Assembly: GCA_038211475.1 (NCBI GenBank)
Contig: JBBQVN010000099.1
Coordinates: 1 to 13,199, forward strand
Reading direction: 5' to 3'
Source of the DNA: JANYBT01 sp038211475
GTDB taxonomy: Bacteria > Acidobacteriota > Terriglobia > Terriglobales > Acidobacteriaceae
DNA length: 13,199 nucleotides
The stretch's first letter is position 1, and the number at the start of each line of letters is the position of its first letter. Both the position numbers and the translations under genes were made by a program. Shown one piece after another: positions 1-7,380 of the stretch. The notes below the pieces were generated by a model. That model ran no database searches, was not told the origin of the DNA, and worked only from the letters and a program-made list of their open reading frames with translations.

Positions 1-1689
1 CAGCACCACGCTAAAGATCGCGACCACCCGTGGGCGGTGCAGCGCGAGCCGCAACCAGTATTGGTAAAACTGCACTACTTTGCCGAACCGGCCAGTCTGC
101 CTTTCTTCCGCTTCCGCCAATTTTTCTTCGCTGAATTCCTCCTGGCCTTCCCGGCCCTCCGCGCTGCGAATGAAATACTGGCTCAGAGCCGGGGTCCAGG
201 TAAGCGCCAGGAGCAGCGACGCCAGCAGCGATGCCCCGACGGTGACGGCCAGGGCGCGGAAAAAAGTTCCGGTCACGCCGGTAATGGAAATGAGAGGGAG
301 AAAAACCACGATGGGGGTGATGGTCGAGCCGATCAGGGGGACGGTGATCTCTTTGAGAGCGCTTTGAATTGCGTAGAGACGGCCTTGGCCTGCATCGCGG
401 TGTAACACGATGTTCTCCACCACCACGATGGCATCGTCAATCACCAGACCGACGGCCGCCGCCAGTCCGCCCAGCGTCATCAGGTTGAAGCTTTGGCCAA
501 TCAGCCGCAGCACAATGAAGGTCAGGGCCACGGTGACTGGGATGACCAATCCGGCGACAATCGAAGTTCCCCAGTCGCGCAAAAACAGCACCATGATGAT
601 AGAGGCCAGAACCAGCCCAATCAAAATGGCGTCGCGAACGCTCTTGATGGAGTCATGCACGATCTCTGACTGGTCATAAAACGGGTGCAGTTCAATTCCA
701 GCGGGCAGGTTCTTTCGGACTCGGTCGATCTCGCTGTGGACTTCGCTGGCAACATTGATGGTATTGCTCTCAGGCTGGCGATTGATGTTGAGCAGGACGG
801 CGGGCGCGCCATTAGCGGTGACGCGTGTGTACACCGGCTTGAAAGAAGGCTCGACCCTTGCGACGTCACCGACCCTCACCGGGATCCCCGTGGCAGTATT
901 CTTGATGACGATCTGCGAAATCTGTGCCGGGTCGCGAACTTGCCCCGTGATTAACCCGAGAAAAAGCTGATGGTCCTGCTCCAGCAGTCCGGGCGAGTCG
1001 ATCAGGTTGGTGCGCCGCACTGCGTCCAGTAAGTCTTGCACGGTGACGCTGGCTTCCAACAGTTTCGCGGGGTCGGGAACCACATGGAATTCCGGCTCTT
1101 GTCCACCCTGCACCACCACCGTTGCCACTCCATCGAGCCGGTTCAGCCGCGGCTTGATCTCATAGGTCGCGATTTCCCATAGCTGGCTTTGCGGAACCGT
1201 GGCCGAGGTCAGGCTATATCCGAGAATGGGGAAGCTGGCAAAGGTCAGGCGATGGCTCTGAATCTGCGCGGTGGAGGGCAGAGTGGCCTGGATGCGCGAG
1301 ACTGCGGAATCCACCAACTGCAGCGTCTGGAACATGTCGACGTTCCAGTCGAAAAACAAATCAATCTCTGCCGAGCCGCGGCTGGTGATGGAGCGGACTT
1401 CGTGCAATCCGGGCACCGAATTGACTGCTTCCTCCAACGGTCGCGTCACCGTGACCATCATCTGGTCAATCGGCATCACGCCATTGTCCACGCCGATCAC
1501 GATGCGGGGAAAATTCGTAGCTGGAAATACCGCGACAGGAATGGAGAGTGCGAGGTATCCACCGACCAGCGCAAGAGTGATGATGAGAAAAATCACCGGC
1601 TGCGATTGGCGCGCAAACCAGAACTTGGAATTGGCTTTGCCGTTTCCGAGGTTAGGCTTCAGGCGTTGGGCGAAGGATCGCAAGGTCAT
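1..1689 (-). CDS. RND efflux pump inner-membrane permease, N-terminal 563 residues (cut by window edge)
   Basis: The inner-membrane, proton-driven pump of a tripartite export complex. The frame is open from the ATG at 1689 to the window edge. Residues about 25-48 form the first membrane segment, followed by the conserved IPVAVFPATNFPRI stretch and a long periplasmic porter part. Membrane segments 2-6 lie at about 345-500. Segment 4 carries GLVIDDAIVVVEN, with D418 and D419 matching the proton-relay Asp pair of AcrB. A second-half segment begins at the cut (HRPRVVAIFSVVL). Family members are usually about 1030-1070 residues, so roughly half is missing. An AGGGG ribosome-binding site lies upstream of the ATG, which is 9 nt after the adaptor stop. 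The double Asp suggests a drug/hydrophobe-type (HAE1-like) pump rather than a heavy-metal pump. The substrate is unknown. Confidence 0.95.
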   Translation of the reverse strand, partial: MTLRSFAQRLKPNLGNGKANSKFWFARQSQPVIFLIITLALVGGYLALSIPVAVFPATNFPRIVIGVDNGVMPIDQMMVTVTRPLEEAVNSVPGLHEVRSITSRGSAEIDLFFDWNVDMFQTLQLVDSAVSRIQATLPSTAQIQSHRLTFASFPILGYSLTSATVPQSQLWEIATYEIKPRLNRLDGVATVVVQGGQEPEFHVVPDPAKLLEASVTVQDLLDAVRRTNLIDSPGLLEQDHQLFLGLITGQVRDPAQISQIVIKNTATGIPVRVGDVARVEPSFKPVYTRVTANGAPAVLLNINRQPESNTINVASEVHSEIDRVRKNLPAGIELHPFYDQSEIVHDSIKSVRDAILIGLVLASIIMVLFLRDWGTSIVAGLVIPVTVALTFIVLRLIGQSFNLMTLGGLAAAVGLVIDDAIVVVENIVLHRDAGQGRLYAIQSALKEITVPLIGSTITPIVVFLPLISITGVTGTFFRALAVTVGASLLASLLLALTWTPALSQYFIRSAEGREGQEEFSEEKLAEAEERQTGRFGKVVQFYQYWLRLALHRPRVVAIFSVVL

Positions 1690-1698
1690 CGTGGGCCC

Positions 1699-2985
1699 CT
1701 AGTCTTTCTCAGCAGGAGTTGCCGCGCCGGCCTCAGGTTTGTCTTTTTGAGCCGCTTCTACAATCTTGATCCTGGTCTTCTCCGGCAACCCGTACACGCC
1801 GCTGCTGACCACACGGTCGCCATCCTTCAACCCCTCAACGATTTGCACCTCGTCGCCATTGCGGATTCCCGCCTTCACTGCTTGCTGGTGAGCCCGACCG
1901 TCAGAACCAGCGAGCATGACTGTAGTGGTGCCGTCGCTACTGGTGAGCAGCGCTGACGTGGGAATCACAATCGCATCCTTCACCGTCTTGGCCACCATGG
2001 AAACCTGCACTGTGCTCCCGGGCCGCAGTTTGCCCTCTGTGTTCGGCGCCTGAATCCACACCTCAACCGTTGTGCTGTTGGGATCAAGTGCGGGACTGAC
2101 CAATACTACTTTTCCCGAAACGTCCCCGGCTTCCGGGGCGTTAACTCTGGCGGCATCGCCCGACTTGATCAAGGCAGCTTGCTCCTGCGGGATATGCGCC
2201 CGGGCCACCACCTGCGAAGTGTCCATCACGGTAAGAAGCGGCGTTCCCGCCGCCGCGGTTTCTCCTGCATACAACGGGCGATCGGTCACCACCCCATCGA
2301 TCGGACTGCGAATCTCAGAGTAACCGAGCATCGCAGACGCTCCTTGATATTTGCCTTTCGCGGAAGTCAATTGCCCGGATGCGGATTTCAATGCCTCTGT
2401 TTGGCCGAACGACTGCATCGCTTCCAGATGCTTCTGCGCGATTTCGTATTGCGCCCGCGCCTGCACCAGCGCGACGCTCGCCTGGTCCAGGTCTTTCCGG
2501 GGAAGGGCCCCCTGCTTATAAAGTTCCTGCCGGCTGTCCAGCACTTTTTGTTGCGCGGCGAAGGTCTCTTTCGCAGCCTGGGCCTCGAGGGATGCTTTCT
2601 GCATGTCTTGCGGCACAGTGCCAGCGGTCGCCGTCTTGTAGGCGGCCTGGGCCTGCTCATAGTTGCCCTTGTTTTCCGCTGCCGCCGCGGACAAGTCGCG
2701 ATTCTCCAATTCTGCCAACAGCTGGCCGGCTTTCACACGGCTACCGCGATTGACATAGAACTTCTTCACCGGCGCTGTCACTTTGGGAGTAAGCGCGGCT
2801 TGGTGCAGCGGGAACAGGATTGCCTCAGCGGAGACAATCTGCTCGATCTCTCTTGCTTTGGCGGTCGCGGCCTGCACTTCAACTTCGGGGTCGGCTTCGC
2901 TACTCGGCTTGGTACACGCGCTTTGCGCGACCAGAAGAGCCGCGGCACACGCCGTGATAAGGATTCGATTCTTGAGAATTGTCAT
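1699..2985 (-). CDS. RND efflux periplasmic adaptor (membrane-fusion protein), probable lipoprotein
   Basis: Periplasmic adaptor linking the inner-membrane pump to the outer-membrane channel; 428 residues from the ATG at 2985. The N-terminus (MTILKNRILITACAAALLVA then QSAC) looks like a lipoprotein signal with Cys24 as the lipidation site, although Gln at -3 is atypical. Next come the first lipoyl half (VTAPVKKFYVNRGSRVKAGQ), an Ala/Gln/Lys-rich coiled-coil hairpin (about 95-200), the second lipoyl half (YSEIRSPIDGVVTDRPLYAG), and beta-barrel and membrane-proximal domains. The tail is rich in Lys, Glu and Ala. The frame stays open upstream to 3099, but that part overlaps the channel gene and lacks a signal, so 2985 is preferred. 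It starts 4 nt after the channel stop with no clear Shine-Dalgarno sequence, so translational coupling is likely. Confidence 0.93.
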   Translation of the reverse strand: MTILKNRILITACAAALLVAQSACTKPSSEADPEVEVQAATAKAREIEQIVSAEAILFPLHQAALTPKVTAPVKKFYVNRGSRVKAGQLLAELENRDLSAAAAENKGNYEQAQAAYKTATAGTVPQDMQKASLEAQAAKETFAAQQKVLDSRQELYKQGALPRKDLDQASVALVQARAQYEIAQKHLEAMQSFGQTEALKSASGQLTSAKGKYQGASAMLGYSEIRSPIDGVVTDRPLYAGETAAAGTPLLTVMDTSQVVARAHIPQEQAALIKSGDAARVNAPEAGDVSGKVVLVSPALDPNSTTVEVWIQAPNTEGKLRPGSTVQVSMVAKTVKDAIVIPTSALLTSSDGTTTVMLAGSDGRAHQQAVKAGIRNGDEVQIVEGLKDGDRVVSSGVYGLPEKTRIKIVEAAQKDKPEAGAATPAEKD

Positions 2986-2989
2986 GGGT

Positions 2990-4297
2990 CTAGAAGTTCC
3001 CGGTAAGAGTTTGCAGACTCGCCAGTGCAACCCGATACCGCACTGCTCCGTCATCGTACGCGTTGCGGGACTGCACCAGAGTGTTCTGGGCATCCACAAC
3101 TTCCAGCGCCGTGGCTTCTCCGTTCTGGTAACGCAGGGTGGTCAACCGCAAGCTCTCGGCCGCCAGGTCTTGCGACGCCTGCAGCGTCTCCAATTGCTGG
3201 TGCGCCGTGTCGGCCTCCGCATAAAACGCCTTCAGGTGAGCCAGCGCTTCGCGTTGCGCCGCCGATAGCTCCACTTGCGCCTGGTGCTGCTGCAATTCGG
3301 CCTGCTTGACTTTGCTCTGAATGGCGCCCCAGTTCCAGATAGGAATATTCAGCGAGGCAGTCGCCGCGTAGCCCAAGTTGCGCAGTCCGTTAGTCCGGGT
3401 TGCAAATTGCGAAGCGTCAATCCCGTAAAAGTAATCCAGGGTCAACGTCGGAAAATGCGCGCCGCGCGCCACGCTGATCTGATTTCCGGCGGCTTTCAGG
3501 GCCGCCACCGCCGCGCGCACATCCGCGTTATTCTTAGCGGCTCGTTCTTGCATCTGCGAAAAAGCTGCGAGTTCGGTGGGCTCATGCAGGTCGTCGACCA
3601 GTGCAAAGTTTTCGTTGAAAGTGGGGAATAACAGCACTGCCAGTGTCAGACGCTCCGTCTCCATCGCCAATTGTGCTTCCCGCAGGTCGCGCTGCCGGTC
3701 GCTCGCCTGTAGTTGCGCTTTGATCACGTCAGAGTGGGCCACCTCGCCTCCGTTCTCCAATTTGCGGCTGAGATCCAGAAAGTGGTTAGCTTCGTCGAAC
3801 GCCTTTTGCACGCTGTCCTGCTTGTGCTGTGCGGCCAACAGCCGATAGTAGCTATTGACCACCGTCACTTGCAGCCCGCGCAGCGCGATCTCTTGCCGAG
3901 CGCGCGCCAACGTTTCAGCAACCCGGGTGCGTCGGTAGTCGGCAAACTCTCCTACACCCAGGTTGACCGTCTGGTGGGCGTTGCCCTGGCTTACGTATTC
4001 ATGCACGCCATTGTTTGCGATGTAGCGGCCGAATCCGGTTCCGTTGCCCTGCGTGTACAGGAACTGGTTGTTATAGCTCACGCTCGGCAACAGCGCGGCC
4101 CGGGCCTGCACCACGTCTTGGTGCGCCAGGTTGCTGCTGGTCACTGCACTCAGATAGCCCACCTGCAACGTCCTTGCCCGCCGCAGGGCGTCTTGAAGCG
4201 TGATGGGCGTTGTGGGAACAGTCGCTGGCGTCTGCGCCAAAATCGCCTGGCATCCCATCAATAACCCCACTGCCGCACGCAACGCTGCTCTTCGCAT
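2990..4297 (-). CDS. TolC-like outer-membrane efflux channel (OEP family)
   Basis: Outer-membrane channel of the efflux system and first gene of the three-gene operon; 435 residues. A signal peptide covers about residues 1-21 (MRRAALRAAVGLLMGCQAIL, then AQ). Two OEP repeats follow: one starts at TPITLQDALRRARTLQVGYL, the other around FSQMQERAAKNNADVRAAVA. Both have long Ala/Gln/Leu-rich helices typical of the periplasmic tunnel. The C-terminal part has the usual LRYQNGEATALEVVDAQNTL motif. The ATG at 4297 is preceded by a strong purine-rich site (GGGGAGGGAG) about 6 nt upstream. No regulator gene is adjacent in the window. Confidence 0.93.
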   Translation of the reverse strand: MRRAALRAAVGLLMGCQAILAQTPATVPTTPITLQDALRRARTLQVGYLSAVTSSNLAHQDVVQARAALLPSVSYNNQFLYTQGNGTGFGRYIANNGVHEYVSQGNAHQTVNLGVGEFADYRRTRVAETLARARQEIALRGLQVTVVNSYYRLLAAQHKQDSVQKAFDEANHFLDLSRKLENGGEVAHSDVIKAQLQASDRQRDLREAQLAMETERLTLAVLLFPTFNENFALVDDLHEPTELAAFSQMQERAAKNNADVRAAVAALKAAGNQISVARGAHFPTLTLDYFYGIDASQFATRTNGLRNLGYAATASLNIPIWNWGAIQSKVKQAELQQHQAQVELSAAQREALAHLKAFYAEADTAHQQLETLQASQDLAAESLRLTTLRYQNGEATALEVVDAQNTLVQSRNAYDDGAVRYRVALASLQTLTGNF

Positions 4298-4315
4298 CGG
4301 TTGCTCCCTCCCCGA

Positions 4316-4321
4316 ATCATA
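4316..4321 (-). promoter_or_regulatory. Possible -10 element for the efflux operon
   Basis: TATGAT on the minus strand, about 19 nt before the channel ATG. No convincing -35 hexamer lies 16-18 nt upstream, and the distance would leave a leader of only about 12 nt containing the ribosome-binding site. This is a weak call based on one hexamer. Confidence 0.22.
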
Positions 4322-4478
4322 CGAAACGCTTCCTAAACGAAACCTTAACGCGCCGATTTTGCTCCCACGCGGCCCTGCCAGCCCTGTTTGCCACTCACGA
4401 GTCTAGCGCGCCTCCCCCGGGCCGAACCGGCGCTCCCTCACCACCCGTAGCCTCTTCGCGTTCTCGGCTCCAATAGGA

Positions 4479-4503
4479 AAGGGGCGGCTTCTGGCCGCCC
4501 CTT
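4479..4503 (-). terminator. Intrinsic terminator after rplI
   Basis: A perfect 10-bp stem (AAGGGGCGGC paired with GCCGCCCCTT) with a 5-nt loop. It lies 30 nt downstream of the rplI stop codon. On the minus strand the stem is followed by a short T-rich run (TTTCCTATT), so it should end the ispE-to-rplI transcription unit. It also separates that unit from the efflux operon. Confidence 0.75.
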
Positions 4504-4533
4504 CTTGACTCTCTCCGCTTCGAAAACTCGAAC

Positions 4534-4986
4534 CTACTCTGTCGCATCCTTCTCGATGATCACTTTTAAGTGGGCGGTCACGTCGCGGTGCAGTTTCAGC
4601 GGAATTGTGAACTCACCTAGCGTCTTGATGGGTTCATGAATCTGGATCTTGCGGCGATCAATGGTAAGCCCCTTCTTCTCCAGCGCGTCCGCAATGTCGC
4701 CCGTGGTTACAGATCCGAACAACTGATCGTGCTCGCCAGACTTGCGATGGAACGTGATCTCCACGCCCTCGAACTGCTTGGCCAATTCCTCAGCCGACGA
4801 CTTCTCTTTGGCCGACCGTCGGATGGACGCGGCCTTCATCTGCACCACCACTGCCTTGTTGGCCGAGTTGGCGACGATGGCCAGCTTTTTGGGCAGCAGA
4901 AAATTCCGGCCATACCCCTCCGCGACCTTTACCACATCGCCCCGCGAACCCAGCTTGGGCACGTCTTCTTTCAGAATGACTTCCAT
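4534..4986 (-). CDS. rplI: 50S ribosomal protein L9
   Basis: Large-subunit protein L9, 150 residues, the usual bacterial length. The N-terminal domain carries the signature PKLGSRGDVVKVAEGYGRNF followed by LLPKKLAIVAN. A Lys/Ala/Glu-rich connecting helix covers about 45-75. The C-terminal rRNA-binding domain (about 80-148) includes KSGEHDQLFGSVTTGDIADA. Last gene of the ribosomal-protein run. A GGAG site lies 8-9 nt before the ATG. The 113-nt gap to rpsR holds a small hairpin (GTGGC/GCCAC, 5016-5033) but no gene. Confidence 0.98.
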   Translation of the reverse strand: MEVILKEDVPKLGSRGDVVKVAEGYGRNFLLPKKLAIVANSANKAVVVQMKAASIRRSAKEKSSAEELAKQFEGVEITFHRKSGEHDQLFGSVTTGDIADALEKKGLTIDRRKIQIHEPIKTLGEFTIPLKLHRDVTAHLKVIIEKDATE

Positions 4987-5099
4987 CGAATGACTCCGTT
5001 TCTATCTTGAAATCTGTGGCAACGCTTAGCCACGGTTGCAGATGCGATAGCACTACGGCCCTGACGCTCTACGTCCTGACAGGCCGGCGGTCGCTGGTG

Positions 5100-5444
5100 T
5101 TAGGACGCCCGCCCGGCAAAGGGCAGCAGCGCGATGTTGCGCGCCTGTTTGATTGCGGCCGACAGCCGTCGTTGGTGCGGCGTGCATACCCCGGTCAAAC
5201 GGCGCGGCACGATCTTGCCGCTTTCCGCCACAAACTGTCCGAGCAGCCGGTAATCTTTGTAGTTGATGGACTCGATCTTTTCAACGCAGAACTTGCATAC
5301 CTTCTTGCGCCGGAAAAACTTTCGTCCGCCTTCACGCTGTCCTCCCGCACCTGCGGGACGAGGAGCTCGCGGGCCAGGACGGTATCCCTCCGAGGGTCGC
5401 GGGCTGTCTGCCACTGGTGCGGTTGCTTTCACTTCGTCAGTCAT
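5100..5444 (-). CDS. rpsR: 30S ribosomal protein S18 with basic N-terminal extension and putative zinc site
   Basis: Small-subunit protein S18; binds S6 on the 30S platform. Length is 114 residues against about 75-90 usually; the excess is a Pro/Gly/Arg-rich N-terminal extension (about 1-40). The core begins at RKFFRRKKVCKFC and includes INYKDYRLLGQFVAESGKIV and RRLTGVCTPHQRRL. C50-x2-C53 plus C87-x2-H90 gives four possible metal ligands, matching the cysteine-bearing (C+) form of S18. The start is fixed by an AAGGAG site 4 nt upstream of the ATG. It lies 56 nt downstream of rpsF with no ssb gene between, unlike many bacteria. Confidence 0.97.
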   Translation of the reverse strand: MTDEVKATAPVADSPRPSEGYRPGPRAPRPAGAGGQREGGRKFFRRKKVCKFCVEKIESINYKDYRLLGQFVAESGKIVPRRLTGVCTPHQRRLSAAIKQARNIALLPFAGRAS

Positions 5445-5500
5445 AGTGCTCCTTCAAGATGGTTAGGACGGTATCGTCCCCGCACAAACTTCGCGCGCGT

Positions 5501-5956
5501 TTAAGCCGTGACTACTGCCGGCGTGTCACCCTCGGCCGGGGCAGGGGTTACAGCAGCAGGCGCCTCGACCGGGGCCGCTGCAGGCGTCGGGACGGCCACA
5601 GCCGGGGCCGCACTGGCCTTCTTCCGCGACTCGCGAATGGCTTTGATCTTGTCCAGACGCTTCTGCTCCTCATCAATGCGAACGGTCAGGAACTTGATCA
5701 CCGGTTCGGTCACTCGCAGACGACGCTCCAACTCGTGGATCATCGGCCCATCGCCTTCCAGCGTGAGTAAAATGTACATCCCGTCGTTGAACCCGCGCAC
5801 CATATAAGCCAGCCGCCTCTTGCCCATGCGGTCAATGCTCTTTACCGAGCCGCCGGAGGTCGTAGTTTGGGTTTCCAGCATTGAAACCAGTTTGTCCAAA
5901 TCCTCGTCAGCCATATCCGGCCTGACTATGAACATCAATTCATAAGTGCGATTCAT
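5501..5956 (-). CDS. rpsF: 30S ribosomal protein S6 with Ala/Pro-rich C-terminal tail
   Basis: Small-subunit protein S6, partner of S18. 151 residues; a typical S6 core is about 95-110. The core runs from MNRTYELMFIVRPDM through MGKRRLAYMVRGFNDGMYIL to LRVTEPVIKFLTVR. After residue about 113 there is a low-complexity tail dominated by Ala, Pro and Val, which is probably disordered. AGGAG lies 7 nt before the ATG and sits at the base of a predicted hairpin (5967-6008). The gene lies 60 nt after pth. Confidence 0.97.
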   Translation of the reverse strand: MNRTYELMFIVRPDMADEDLDKLVSMLETQTTTSGGSVKSIDRMGKRRLAYMVRGFNDGMYILLTLEGDGPMIHELERRLRVTEPVIKFLTVRIDEEQKRLDKIKAIRESRKKASAAPAVAVPTPAAAPVEAPAAVTPAPAEGDTPAVVTA

Positions 5957-5966
5957 TCGTTATCTC

Positions 5967-6008
5967 CTGCCGCGATTCGCGCGAAATTTCTTTCTTCGCG
6001 ATCCGCAG
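5967..6008 (-). promoter_or_regulatory. Candidate hairpin covering the rpsF ribosome-binding site
   Basis: On the minus-strand RNA, CTGC at 6008-6005 can pair with GCAG at 5970-5967. GAT (6003-6001 region) can pair with ATC (5976-5974), and CGCGAA (6000-5995) with TTCGCG (5985-5980), closing a 9-nt A-rich loop. The basal GCAG strand overlaps the AGGAG site of rpsF. In several bacterial phyla an S6:S18 complex binds a leader hairpin and represses rpsF-rpsR, so a similar role here is plausible. I could not match the published consensus base by base. Confidence 0.33.
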
Positions 6009-6016
6009 CCAAATTC

Positions 6017-6598
6017 TTATTCCGGTTCTTCCGTTTTCCGGTTGAAGCGGTTCATCGCCACCGCCGGACCTTCTTGCACCATCACCTGCGCGGCTTGCAC
6101 CGCCGCTTCCAGCATTTCGTCCACCAACTTGAGCTTGGACCGGGGGAAGGGAGCCAATACATAGCGCACTCCATCCCCAATCTTGCGTTCCGGCATGGTG
6201 CCCAGCCGGACCCGCAAAAACTCCTGCGTGCCCAACGCTCCAATCACCGACTCCATGCCGTTATGACCCGCCGAACTTCCCCTCTGGCGAACTCGAATCG
6301 TGCCCAGCGGCAAGTCCAACTCGTCATAAATCACAATCAACTCAGTGGCCACGTCCACTTCGTATTGCGCCACCAGTTCCCGTACCGCCAGCCCGCTCAA
6401 ATTCATGAACGTTTCCGGCTTGGCCAGCAGGACAGGTTCGCCTGCAAACTTTGCCCGGGCCGTCAGCGCCCGGCACTGCCGGTTTCTGACTTCCACTCCG
6501 CAGTCGCCGGCGATGCGGTCGATCGCCAGAAAACCCAGGTTGTGGGGCGTGAACTGATATTCGATTCCCGGATTTCCCAGTCCTACGATCAGTTTCAC
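6017..6598 (-). CDS. pth: Peptidyl-tRNA hydrolase
   Basis: Cytoplasmic esterase that cleaves peptidyl-tRNA released by stalled ribosomes and recycles the tRNA. 193 residues, the normal length. Begins at GTG (6598). The N-terminus MKLIVGLGNPGIEYQFTPHN contains the conserved Asn (N9) and catalytic His (H19). The middle has VIYDELDLPLGTIRVRQRGS with the catalytic Asp of the DDLDLP-type motif (here YDELDLP), then SAGHNGMESVIGALG with the conserved Asn of GHNG. The substitution of Glu within the usual DDLDLP motif is minor. It lies 23 nt downstream of rplY, in the same direction. No start upstream of the GTG is possible in this frame. Confidence 0.97.
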   Translation of the reverse strand: MKLIVGLGNPGIEYQFTPHNLGFLAIDRIAGDCGVEVRNRQCRALTARAKFAGEPVLLAKPETFMNLSGLAVRELVAQYEVDVATELIVIYDELDLPLGTIRVRQRGSSAGHNGMESVIGALGTQEFLRVRLGTMPERKIGDGVRYVLAPFPRSKLKLVDEMLEAAVQAAQVMVQEGPAVAMNRFNRKTEEPE

Positions 6599-6621
6599 GC
6601 CTGTGTCCCGTGCGGCAAAAA

Positions 6622-7368
6622 CTACTTCTTATCTTTCTTTTCCTTCTTGTCCTTGTCCTTTTCGCCGGCGTCTTCGCCCTCAGTTTCCTGCTTGCCCTTC
6701 TTGATGACTTCCGGTTCGCCCGTCGTAGCTGCTGCTGCCGCCGCTTCCACTTCTGGCGCCGCCACCACTTCTTCCTTGACGGTGACGATGTGGGCTACAG
6801 TCTGGTCGGCATCGGTCAAGTACTCGATCTTGTCGCTCTTGGGAAGATCGGAAACGCGCAGCACCGTCCCAAACACCAGTTGCGAAACGTCAGCATCGAT
6901 GTGTCCCGGAATATCCGCCGGCAAGCACTTGATCTCGACTTCGCGCAACACTTGCTCCATCAATCCCCCCTGCAACTTCACCCCCTCGGCTTCGCCCTGT
7001 AGCACGATCGGGACCGTGACGGTCAGCTTCTTGTCCATGGCGATGCGCTGCAGGTCGATGTGCAGCAGCTTGCTTTTAATCGGCTCAAACTGCCAGTCCA
7101 CGATCATCACCTTGGTCTGTTCGCCTGCTACAGACAAGTCGAAAATCGTGTTGTGGCCGGTCTCCGAATACAGAATCTTGAGCACATGGCGTGGATCCAC
7201 GCTCAGCGACACGGACTCTTTACCCGCGCCATACACGATTGCCGGGATTTGTCCCGCCATGCGCACCCGCCGCGCCGCGTTCTTGTTGCCCGCTTCGCGC
7301 ACGGTTGCTTCCAACTGCTTGTTTTCTTTTTGCTTGTCGGTTTGCTTGCTGTCCGTTGCTGTCGCCAT
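6622..7368 (-). CDS. rplY: 50S ribosomal protein L25, long CTC/TL5 form
   Basis: 5S-rRNA-binding protein L25 of the two-domain CTC type (general-stress protein Ctc family), 248 residues. The L25 domain is at about 19-109 (LEATVREAGNKNAARRVRMA, GQIPAIVYGAG) and the TL5 beta domain at about 112-200 (VTVPIVLQGEAEGVKLQGGL, CLPADIPGHIDADVSQL). The tail, about 201-248, goes from Ala/Val/Glu-rich to almost only Lys, Glu and Asp (EKDKDKKEKKDKK) and is probably disordered. The TAA stop of prs is part of its ribosome-binding site (TAAGGA), and the intergenic gap is 12 nt, so prs and rplY are cotranscribed and probably coupled. Confidence 0.96.
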   Translation of the reverse strand: MATATDSKQTDKQKENKQLEATVREAGNKNAARRVRMAGQIPAIVYGAGKESVSLSVDPRHVLKILYSETGHNTIFDLSVAGEQTKVMIVDWQFEPIKSKLLHIDLQRIAMDKKLTVTVPIVLQGEAEGVKLQGGLMEQVLREVEIKCLPADIPGHIDADVSQLVFGTVLRVSDLPKSDKIEYLTDADQTVAHIVTVKEEVVAAPEVEAAAAAATTGEPEVIKKGKQETEGEDAGEKDKDKKEKKDKK

Positions 7369-7380
7369 AAGTCGTTGTCC

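Noticed and set aside
1189..3006. Plus-strand frames of 255 and 275 codons opposite the RND pump and adaptor
   Set aside because: They are shadows of conserved minus-strand genes, with low-complexity, His/Arg-rich translations.
2986..3099. 38-residue N-terminal extension of the efflux adaptor
   Set aside because: It overlaps the end of the channel gene and hides the lipoprotein signal that begins at 2985.
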